From Lentisphaerota bacterium (GTDB lineage Bacteria > Verrucomicrobiota > Kiritimatiellia > UBA8416 > JAFGIZ01): a stretch of DNA of 12,288 nucleotides. Every line of letters begins with the position of its first letter. Positions within the stretch are counted from its first letter, which is position 1. Positions 7,319 to 12,288 of the stretch are shown here, in pieces. The notes beneath the pieces are model-generated. The model saw only the letters and a list, made by a program, of their open reading frames with translations, searched no databases and was not told the DNA's origin. The position numbers and the translations under genes were made by a program. The stretch is from positions 1 through 12,288 of the forward strand of contig JAFGIZ010000314.1 in assembly GCA_016929365.1 (NCBI GenBank), in the 5' to 3' direction.

Positions 7319-8233
7319 ATGAAACTGATCATCCACGCCGACGACCTGGGCCTCTCGCAGGGCATCACCGACCAAATTCTGGAGTGTTGCCGGGGCGCCC
7401 TGAACAGCACCAGCATCGTCCCCAACGGCACGGCGTTCGACTATGCCCTGCACCGGATCAGGGAGCTCCCCGCCCGCCCGCGGCTCGGCGTCCATCTCAA
7501 CCTCATCGAAGGCGCCTCCTGCGCACCCGCACGCGATATCCCGCTGCTCGTGGACGGCAACGGCTTCTTCCGCCACTCCTTCCAGTCTTTACTCTTGACC
7601 TATTACGGGGCTCCCCGCCGTCGGGCCGCCCTGGCCGGCCAGGTCCGCACCGAACTGGCCGCCCAGCTCGGCAGGGTCAAGGCCGGCCTGCCTGAAAATG
7701 CGCCCTTGTACGTGGACAGCCATGTGCATGTGCATATGATTCCCTTCGTTTTTGATCAGTTACTCTCGCTGCAGGACGCGTTCCCGATCGAATACGTCCG
7801 GATACCCGAGGAACCCTTCTTCCTCCCCCCGGCCGGCCCGGCCTGGCTGCGCGGCCTCGGCCCGAACCTCCTCAAGCACCTCCTGCTCAATGCCCTCTCG
7901 GCCCGCGCCGCCCGCCGTCTGCGCGGCGCCGCTATCCGCCGCCCCGACTACTTTATCGGCGTGCTCTTTACCGGAAATATGACACTCGCCGCCGTCCGCA
8001 AGGCGCTCGAAGTCATCCAGCAACGCCCCCGGCCGGCTGAACCCCTCGTCGAAATCCTCTTCCACCCGGGCGGCGCCGCCTCCCGCGAAGCCGCCCTCTG
8101 GGATCGTTATCCGGCGTATAGACGCGCTTACTTCTCCCCCAACCGCCAAAAAGAAAAATCCGTCCTTATGAGCCCCGAATTCGCCGCACTGCTCAAACCA
8201 TACAGCGTGCAACAAATCGAAAAGACGCCTTGA
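7319..8233 (+). CDS. YdjC/ChbG/HpnK-family carbohydrate deacetylase
   Basis: Metal-dependent deacetylases of this family remove acetyl groups from N-acetylated sugars, for example chitooligosaccharides (ChbG) or hopanoid-linked sugars (HpnK). The 304-residue length is close to the family norm. Visible metal-site and catalytic blocks are IIHADDLGLS (4-13, with Asp8-Asp9), GVHLNL (57-62, His59), DSHVHVHMIP (133-142) and ILFHPGG (246-252, His249). The start is firm because the family begins M-K-L-I-I-x-A-D-D. There is no signal peptide, so the substrate is probably a sugar nucleotide or lipid-linked sugar on the cytoplasmic side (inference). It is unrelated in fold to the PIG-L deacetylase of the same locus. 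It is transcribed away from the flippase operon and is followed by a repeat-bearing gap. Confidence 0.93.
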   Translation: MKLIIHADDLGLSQGITDQILECCRGALNSTSIVPNGTAFDYALHRIRELPARPRLGVHLNLIEGASCAPARDIPLLVDGNGFFRHSFQSLLLTYYGAPRRRAALAGQVRTELAAQLGRVKAGLPENAPLYVDSHVHVHMIPFVFDQLLSLQDAFPIEYVRIPEEPFFLPPAGPAWLRGLGPNLLKHLLLNALSARAARRLRGAAIRRPDYFIGVLFTGNMTLAAVRKALEVIQQRPRPAEPLVEILFHPGGAASREAALWDRYPAYRRAYFSPNRQKEKSVLMSPEFAALLKPYSVQQIEKTP

Positions 8234-8235
8234 CC

Positions 8236-8265
8236 GAGATGTCTCGACAAGCTCGACATGACAGT
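8236..8265 (-). repeat. Inverted, diverged copy of the REP-like hairpin element
   Basis: Read on the minus strand, this 30-base stretch matches the two direct units downstream: GTCAT, then CGAGC, then GTCGAG, then ATCTCG in the same order and nearly the same spacing. Its hairpin arms (8240-8244 and 8256-8260) are ATGTC/GACAT, where the downstream copies have ATTCC/GGAAT, so base pairing is kept although the sequence differs. Confidence 0.7.
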
Positions 8266-8285
8266 CTTATGGAAAACCCGACTTC

Positions 8286-8361
8286 TTCAGAACGGTCATT
8301 CCGAGCGAAGTCGAGGAATCTCGTTCAGAACGGTCATTCCGAGCGAAGTCGAGGAATCTCG
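8286..8361 (+). repeat. Perfect 38-base tandem duplication of a REP-like hairpin element
   Basis: Two identical 38-base units lie head to tail at 8286-8323 and 8324-8361, starting TTCAGAACGGTCATTCC and ending GAGGAATCTCG. Each contains an imperfect palindrome (8298-8319 and 8336-8357) with arms ATTCC/GGAAT around a CGAGCGAAGTCG core. Elements with this core, close to GTCATTCCGAGCGAAG, are familiar to me as scattered intergenic repeats in many unrelated bacterial genomes. The absence of any difference between the units suggests a recent duplication. Confidence 0.9.
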
Positions 8362-8452
8362 ATTCGGGCAAAACGCCGTATCGGGTTGCCCCCCTCTATC
8401 CGGATACGCTCCTTCGAACCGGAACAGACCTTGCTGAATAACGGATAATGAC

Positions 8453-9232
8453 ATGACGCTCTTCTTCATCATCGACGAAACCGCTTTCTACCACCCGGAC
8501 TTCCTCGCCCGCTTCCTCGAACGCACGCCCGACGAAGTCGTCGGCGCGGCCCGGGTCACACAGGTTCCCGCGAAAAACAACATCGAAGCCTACATCGTCA
8601 GGCACGGGTATTACCTCCGCCCGGGCGAGATCGCCCGGCTTGCCTTTCGCAAGATGCGCGCACGCTTGCTGGACCGATTCGCCCCGCGCCGCCAGGGCGG
8701 CGCGTTCTATTCCGTCCGGGCCGTCCTTGAACACTTCGGTATCGACTATTTCGACGTTGCAAACAGTATCAACAGGAGCGTCTGCCTCGATCGTATCCGC
8801 GCCGCGCAGCCCGATGTCATCGTCAGCTCCAATTCGCTGATCTTCGGGGAAGCGCTGTTGAACATGCCGTCCATCTGCTGCCTGAACCGCCATTCCGCCC
8901 TCTTGCCGGCCTACGGCGGACTCTGGCCCGTCTTTCAGGCCTGGCGCAGCGGCGAGAAGACGACCGGCGTGTCGATTCACACCATGGAAAAGGAAATCGA
9001 CCGCGGCATCGTCCTGAGCTCCCGCACCGTGCCCATCGAGCCGGGCTGCACGATCGCGGCGTTATACAAACGTTGCTTCGAGCTCAGCGTGGACGCACTC
9101 CTCGAAGCGCTGGATCGCGTACGCAACAACGACTGGCGGGACCGGTCGGCCGACGTCACGCCGTCCTATTACTCTTTCCCGACCCGGGCGCACTGGAAGG
9201 AATTCCGCGCCCGGGGCGGCCGCTTCGCCTGA
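8453..9232 (+). CDS. Sugar N-formyltransferase (N10-formyl-THF dependent, Formyl_trans_N fold)
   Basis: Members transfer a formyl group from N10-formyltetrahydrofolate to a free amine. Relatives in polysaccharide loci act on amino groups of deoxysugar nucleotides. Of 259 residues, the catalytic triad typical of the fold is present: Asn145 and His147 in CLNRHSALLPAYGG, and Asp183 in MEKEIDRGIVLSS. The segment VIVSSNSLIF (122-131) fits the folate-binding strand before it. The C-terminal YYSFPTRAHWKEFRARGGRF (239-258) resembles the tail of other locus-associated formyltransferases. The start ATG at 8453 is the first usable one; an ATG five bases earlier is followed at once by a stop. It lies downstream of the YdjC deacetylase on the same strand, so a deacetylate-then-formylate pairing is attractive but inferred. 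Confidence 0.9.
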   Translation: MTLFFIIDETAFYHPDFLARFLERTPDEVVGAARVTQVPAKNNIEAYIVRHGYYLRPGEIARLAFRKMRARLLDRFAPRRQGGAFYSVRAVLEHFGIDYFDVANSINRSVCLDRIRAAQPDVIVSSNSLIFGEALLNMPSICCLNRHSALLPAYGGLWPVFQAWRSGEKTTGVSIHTMEKEIDRGIVLSSRTVPIEPGCTIAALYKRCFELSVDALLEALDRVRNNDWRDRSADVTPSYYSFPTRAHWKEFRARGGRFA

Positions 9233-9252
9233 TACTGACCCGTCCGCCCCGG
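9211..9252. terminator. Possible bidirectional hairpin at a convergent gene junction
   Basis: A perfect 9-base inverted repeat, CCGGGGCGG (9211-9219) and CCGCCCCGG (9244-9252), brackets the 23-base gap between the convergent formyltransferase and ATP-grasp genes. The 24-base loop is long and there is no T-tract on either side, so it is not a canonical intrinsic terminator. Chance pairing in GC-rich sequence cannot be excluded. Confidence 0.3.
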
Positions 9253-9255
9253 CAT

Positions 9256-10491
9256 TCAGGCCACCGCCGGCGCTCCGTCGGCTTCTATTTTGAACCGCAA
9301 CTGCGCTTCACACGCGCAATTCCGCGCACGGGCTTCCGTATAATCGGAGCCCACCGACGTCACGGCAAAGAAACGGTCGCTTCCGTCTCGAATGGGGGTA
9401 ATCCGGTCTGGGATGCGGATCTTGCTGTAATAATCGGCGAATTTGATGCCCGGCATCTCGCGCGCTGCTTCCAGGCCGTCTATACCCGCGAACCTTCCAA
9501 CGGGCAGGGGTCCGGGCGGACCCGATAGAAAGCGCACGCATACGGCGGAATGGCGGTCATAACCGCGGAGACCGGCCGCCGAAAACTCCCGGTTCACGGC
9601 AATCTCGAGCTGCGTCTCCATAAGGTCGATCCCGGCGGCATAGCGGAACACCTGCCACATCAAGCCTCCGGGCACCCGCACACCCAACTCCAGTACGGCC
9701 GTCGCATCTGCCGAGGCGATGAATTGGATGAATATAACCGCATGCCGTAATTCCAGGGCCTGACACACCGCCCGCACTTTTCTCTGAAGCGCCTCCAGCA
9801 CCCGCTTCGGCAAGGTGCTCGGGTAACGGTGCTCATACGCCACGAACTTGTGCCGGCCGTCAAAATGCAACCGGTCGGACAGAATGCTGTCCCTGACCGC
9901 ACCCCCCACAACCAGGACCGCCGCGTTCACCTCCGTGCCCGGAACACCCCTTTCAATGAGATAGGCGGTGTCCGGCATCAGTCCGTCCGATCGAACCGCA
10001 TCAAGATCGGCATCGGCCTCCAGAAACCTCAGTCCGATCTGGTTGCCCAGCGAACACGGCTTCAGCACGGCGGGATACCCATGCGCCTTGACGAAGCGCC
10101 GCACGGCATCGACATCCCGCACCTCGGCATAGGGCACGTCGTTGATGCCCGCTGCGTCGAAAATCTTACGCATGGCCAACTTGTCCGTCGACGCGTCGAC
10201 CGCTTTTCGCGTCAGCGGCATCGGCAGGTTCAGCTTCCGGCCGATCTCCCAGACTGCCGGAATAGGCGTCTCGTTGGTGGCATAGGTCACGGCATCGAAA
10301 CGGCCCGCGACAGCAGCCTCCAGAAGCTTCGCCCGTTCGAACGGCGCAACCGGAAGAATCTCGTCCGCTACCGCGAAAGCCGGCATGTCAGGCCGGCTGT
10401 CGGCCACCGTCACGTGATAGCCTTTCTGCTTGGCCCACTGCGCCAGGACCGTCTGCTTCGGACCGGCGTTAATAATCAAGACCCGTTTCAT
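9256..10491 (-). CDS. ATP-grasp carboxylate-amine ligase
   Basis: ATP-grasp enzymes activate a carboxylate as an acyl phosphate and join it to an amine, or less often a thiol. This 411-residue cytoplasmic protein has an N-terminal Rossmann-like preATP-grasp domain (RVLIINAGPKQTVLAQWAKQ, 3-22). It also has the ATP-binding lysine block YPAVLKPCSLGNQIGLRF (139-156), the hinge-type IERGVPGTEV (179-188) and the metal-site block VLELGVRVPGG (266-276). In many relatives that last block reads ExNxR; here it is Glu268-Leu-Gly270-Val-Arg272, so the Asn metal ligand is replaced by Gly. A C-terminal domain of about 110 residues follows. The ATG is preceded by AAGGGA and GGAG. It stands alone, divergent from the acyltransferase operon and convergent with the formyltransferase. 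An amino acid or hydroxy acid ligase acting on a sugar amine is possible but unproven. Confidence 0.87.
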   Translation of the reverse strand: MKRVLIINAGPKQTVLAQWAKQKGYHVTVADSRPDMPAFAVADEILPVAPFERAKLLEAAVAGRFDAVTYATNETPIPAVWEIGRKLNLPMPLTRKAVDASTDKLAMRKIFDAAGINDVPYAEVRDVDAVRRFVKAHGYPAVLKPCSLGNQIGLRFLEADADLDAVRSDGLMPDTAYLIERGVPGTEVNAAVLVVGGAVRDSILSDRLHFDGRHKFVAYEHRYPSTLPKRVLEALQRKVRAVCQALELRHAVIFIQFIASADATAVLELGVRVPGGLMWQVFRYAAGIDLMETQLEIAVNREFSAAGLRGYDRHSAVCVRFLSGPPGPLPVGRFAGIDGLEAAREMPGIKFADYYSKIRIPDRITPIRDGSDRFFAVTSVGSDYTEARARNCACEAQLRFKIEADGAPAVA

Positions 10492-10617
10492 CGGCTCCGT
10501 CCCTTGCTTCCCACCAGGGTCCTTTTACGTTAGCATTTGATTGCCGGACTTGAAAAGTGTACACACCGCTATCGTAAAGCGGGGCCCGCGGGCCGCGGGC
10601 ACGGGAGGAAAGGACCC
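10492..10617. promoter_or_regulatory. Divergent control region between the ATP-grasp gene and the acyltransferase operon
   Basis: These 126 bases hold both start regions. On the plus strand a weak promoter-like pair is TTGATT (10537-10542) and TACACA (10560-10565) with a 17-base spacer. Around it are an 8-base palindrome GTGTACAC (10557-10564), a small stem CCGCT/AGCGG (10566-10570 with 10578-10582) and a 12-base palindrome GGCCCGCGGGCC (10583-10594). The first palindrome overlaps the proposed -10 and would be a sensible operator position. None of this matches a regulator site I recognise. Confidence 0.35.
10604..10614 (+). promoter_or_regulatory. Ribosome binding site deciding the LpxD-like start
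   Basis: GGAGGAAAGGA lies 3-13 bases before the ATG at 10618. It supports that start over the in-frame codon at 10537, which would add 27 residues of low-complexity Arg/Gly-rich sequence. Confidence 0.75.
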
Positions 10618-11541
10618 ATGACACACGCGGAACACCAGTTCACCGTTTCGGACCTGTTGCCCTTTATCCGCGACCCCTATACTCTCGAGGGCGCTCGCGA
10701 CAAGACGTTCTCCCGGATCACCAGCCTGTCCGAAGCGGCGCCCGATGCACTGACCTGGTGCAGCCCGAAACACGCTGACGCCGCCGAACGGATCCGCCGG
10801 TGCCGCGCGGCCGTTATCATCTGCCATGCATCCCTTCCGCAGGGCCATGCCGGAACGGCAACCCTGATTAAGACAGCGGACCCGCGCAAAACCTTTATGG
10901 AGACGGTCAACGGCCTGCTCAAACGGGAACACCCCTCCGGGGTCCACCCGACCGCCGTCATCCATCCCCGGGCCGACGTGCATGCCGAAGCGTATATCGG
11001 CCCCTTTTGCTACGTGGGCCGAAGTACGATCGGCGCGGGATCGGTGCTGCACGGACATACCTTCATCTATGACGGTGTCCGGATCGGCCGCCATGTCGTC
11101 ATCGAAGCGGGTTGCGTCATCGGCGCGGCCGGTTTCGGCTACCAGAAAAATCATGACGGTGATTGGCAGCGTTTCCCGCACCTCGGCGGGGTCGTGATTG
11201 AAGACGATGTCGAAATCTCCGCCAACGCCACCATCGACCGCGGCGCCCTGGGCAATACGAGCATCGGCCGCAACACGAAGATATCCAAAGCCGCCCATAT
11301 CTCGCACAATGTCGTCACCGGCGAACGCTGCATCATTGCCGGCGGCGCCATGATCTCGGGATCGGCCAGGCTCGGCAATGGCGTTTGGATCGGGCCGAAC
11401 GCTGCCGTACTGAACAAAATCACCATCGGCGACGGCGTCACCGTCGGTATCGGGGGAGTGGTCACCCGCAACGTGGAAACGGGATTCACGGTTATCGGCC
11501 ATCGCGTACTCCCGGAAAGCACTCTGCCCGGGAAAGCGTAG
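10618..11541 (+). CDS. LpxD-like sugar N-acyltransferase (left-handed beta-helix)
   Basis: A homotrimeric left-handed beta-helix acyltransferase related to LpxD, which transfers an acyl group from acyl-ACP to the amine of a UDP-amino sugar. Of 307 residues, about 1-105 form an LpxD-like uridine-binding domain (FTVSDLLPFI). Hexapeptide repeats run from about 107 to 285. LpxD signature blocks are GAAGFGYQ (169-176), GGVVIEDDVEISANATIDRG (190-209) and ISHNVVTGERCIIAGG (228-243), with the catalytic-type histidine at 230. LpxD itself is usually about 340 residues and ends in alpha-helices that contact the carrier protein; this protein stops soon after the beta-helix. The start is fixed by a strong ribosome binding site. 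An ACP gene follows after 2 bases, then an acyl ligase, so I read it as a locus-specific acyltransferase rather than the housekeeping lipid A enzyme. Confidence 0.88.
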   Translation: MTHAEHQFTVSDLLPFIRDPYTLEGARDKTFSRITSLSEAAPDALTWCSPKHADAAERIRRCRAAVIICHASLPQGHAGTATLIKTADPRKTFMETVNGLLKREHPSGVHPTAVIHPRADVHAEAYIGPFCYVGRSTIGAGSVLHGHTFIYDGVRIGRHVVIEAGCVIGAAGFGYQKNHDGDWQRFPHLGGVVIEDDVEISANATIDRGALGNTSIGRNTKISKAAHISHNVVTGERCIIAGGAMISGSARLGNGVWIGPNAAVLNKITIGDGVTVGIGGVVTRNVETGFTVIGHRVLPESTLPGKA

Positions 11542-11543
11542 CC

Positions 11544-11777
11544 ATGACCCTGGACGCACTCGTTCGCGAGACGCTCCTCCTCCCGCCGGAACAACCCGTA
11601 CGGGACGAAGACGGACCGGGCACGCTGGACGCATGGGATTCGATGGGGCACGTCAACATTATCGATGCCGTGGAAAATGCCTACGGGATCAGCCTGACCC
11701 CCGACGAGATACTAACGATTCGCACCGTAACAGACATCAAGGCCCTCCTTCACGCCAAAGGGATAACCGCGTTCTGA
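11544..11777 (+). CDS. Acyl carrier protein (phosphopantetheine-binding)
   Basis: A stand-alone carrier protein of 77 residues. The phosphopantetheine attachment site is Ser33 in DAWDSMGHVNIIDAVE (29-44). The leading WDS form with M instead of the DSL of fatty-acid ACPs is frequent in carrier proteins of specialised clusters. Helix IV is preceded by the usual I-x-T-V-x-D-I pattern (about residues 62-68). An open frame extends far upstream, but that part lies inside the acyltransferase gene; the ATG at 11544 follows its TAG by two bases, with GGAAAG as ribosome binding site. The next gene starts one base after the TGA. It very likely carries an acyl group made by the following ligase and used by the preceding acyltransferase (inference from order). 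Confidence 0.92.
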   Translation: MTLDALVRETLLLPPEQPVRDEDGPGTLDAWDSMGHVNIIDAVENAYGISLTPDEILTIRTVTDIKALLHAKGITAF

Positions 11778-11778
11778 C

Positions 11779-12288
11779 ATGATTATTGTCCGAGAAATGC
11801 TCCGGCAGGCCGCGGCACTTCCCGCAAAGACCGCAATCATCTGCGGAGACCGCACCTGCTCCTACCGCCGCCTGGCGAATCGCGTACTGGGCGTCGCGCG
11901 GTTCCTACGGGAACAGGGCGTCCGGAAGGGGGACCGGGTTCTTTTCGGCGCCGTTCAGACCCCCGATTTTGCCTATATGTATTTCGGAGCCCACGCCGCG
12001 GGCGCCGTGGCGGTTCCGGTGGATCTGAAACTCGGCCGCGAGAAGCTCGCCTACATCCGCCGCCAGAGCGAACCCGCCCTGGTCTGGCACCCCGACCCCG
12101 ATATCCGGACCGCGCTCGGCGGCCTCTCTTTCGAGGAAACAAAAAGCGCCCTATCCGTATCCTGCCATGCCGAGGATGTTCCCGTGGCGGTGCGGCCGGA
12201 CGATACCGCGGATATTCTGTTCACGACGGGCACCACCGGTAAGCCCAAAGGCGTGGCGCTTTCGCATCGCAACATCACGGCCGGCGCC
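11779..12288 (+). CDS. AMP-forming acyl ligase (ANL superfamily), 3' end outside the window
   Basis: The first 170 codons of an acyl-CoA synthetase/adenylation-domain protein; the frame is still open at the right edge, and the full protein should be about 450-520 residues. Family features are TCSYRRLANRV (about 26-36), GVRKGDRV and the ATP-binding P-loop LFTTGTTGKPKGVALSH (about 147-163). It would adenylate a carboxylic acid and pass it to the phosphopantetheine thiol of the ACP encoded one base upstream. The substrate-selecting residues lie beyond the window, so acyl identity is unknown. ATP plus acid loading of a private ACP would free the acyltransferase from the fatty-acid pool. Confidence 0.9.
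   Translation, partial: MIIVREMLRQAAALPAKTAIICGDRTCSYRRLANRVLGVARFLREQGVRKGDRVLFGAVQTPDFAYMYFGAHAAGAVAVPVDLKLGREKLAYIRRQSEPALVWHPDPDIRTALGGLSFEETKSALSVSCHAEDVPVAVRPDDTADILFTTGTTGKPKGVALSHRNITAGA

Larger units (their letters stand above)
8234..8452. other. Intergenic gap carrying REP-like hairpin repeats
   Basis: These 219 bases lie between two same-strand genes. They hold one inverted and two direct copies of a hairpin-forming repeat (listed separately), followed by about 90 bases without a recognisable element. A 72-codon open frame across the gap is made largely of repeat sequence and starts with TTG; I do not call it a gene. The weak context before 8453 has only a poor Shine-Dalgarno (CGGAT), so translation of the next gene may be modest. 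Confidence 0.7.

Noticed and set aside
8286..8361. A CRISPR-like direct repeat pair.
   Set aside because: The two 38-base units abut directly with no spacer, the core is a known type of dispersed hairpin repeat, and there are no cas genes.
8230..8448. A 72-codon plus-strand open frame across the repeat gap.
   Set aside because: It starts with TTG inside the end of the deacetylase gene and consists largely of translated hairpin repeat; there is no ribosome binding site and no recognisable protein.
10618..11541. Calling this gene lpxD outright.
   Set aside because: The shortened C-terminus, the private ACP and ligase, and the absence of lipid A genes nearby point to a specialised paralogue; only the family resemblance is supported.
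11385..11543. An upstream extension of the acyl carrier protein frame.
   Set aside because: It lies wholly inside the acyltransferase gene in another frame, and the carrier fold begins at the ATG at 11544.

Overview
This window is a GC-rich piece of a surface-polysaccharide biosynthesis locus (O-antigen, capsule or exopolysaccharide), very probably from a Gram-negative-type bacterium. The support for that is an LpxD-like acyltransferase, a Wzx-type flippase, two membrane-associated family 2 glycosyltransferases and a large set of sugar-nucleotide or glycan tailoring enzymes. I cannot place it to phylum. Antisense frames stay open over long stretches because of the GC-rich third codon positions, and I left them out. 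I see no rRNA, tRNA, transposase, integrase or CRISPR array.

Layout. (1) 1-1014 (+) is the 3' part of an N-acetyl sugar amidotransferase gene (WbpG/PseA family) that enters from the left edge. (2) 7133-1011 (-) is a tightly packed six-gene leftward operon. In transcription order it holds a Wzx-like flippase, a LegC-type PLP aminotransferase, a GtrB/DPM-like glycosyltransferase, an SDR epimerase/reductase, a second family 2 glycosyltransferase and a PIG-L deacetylase. Junctions are 4-base ATGA overlaps or short gaps of 1, 16 and 30 bases. Its last gene converges on the amidotransferase, and the two stop codons interlock in a CTAG. (3) 7134-7318 is a divergent control region. (4) 7319-9232 (+) carries a YdjC/ChbG-type carbohydrate deacetylase and a sugar N-formyltransferase, separated by a 219-base gap with three copies of a REP-like hairpin. 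(5) 10491-9256 (-) is a single ATP-grasp ligase gene that converges on the formyltransferase. (6) 10492-10617 is a second divergent control region with nested palindromes. (7) 10618-12288 (+) is an operon of an LpxD-like N-acyltransferase, a dedicated acyl carrier protein and the first 170 codons of an AMP-forming acyl ligase that leaves by the right edge.

How the genes may work together (inference). The aminotransferase installs an amino group on a keto-deoxysugar nucleotide. The two deacetylases can free further amines. The formyltransferase, the LpxD-like/ACP/AMP-ligase module, the ATP-grasp ligase and the amidotransferase are four chemically different ways to cap or convert amino or amide groups. 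The glycosyltransferases assemble the sugars on a lipid carrier and the flippase exports the unit. The most interesting part is the self-contained acylation module at the right end, followed by the overall concentration of amine-editing enzymes.
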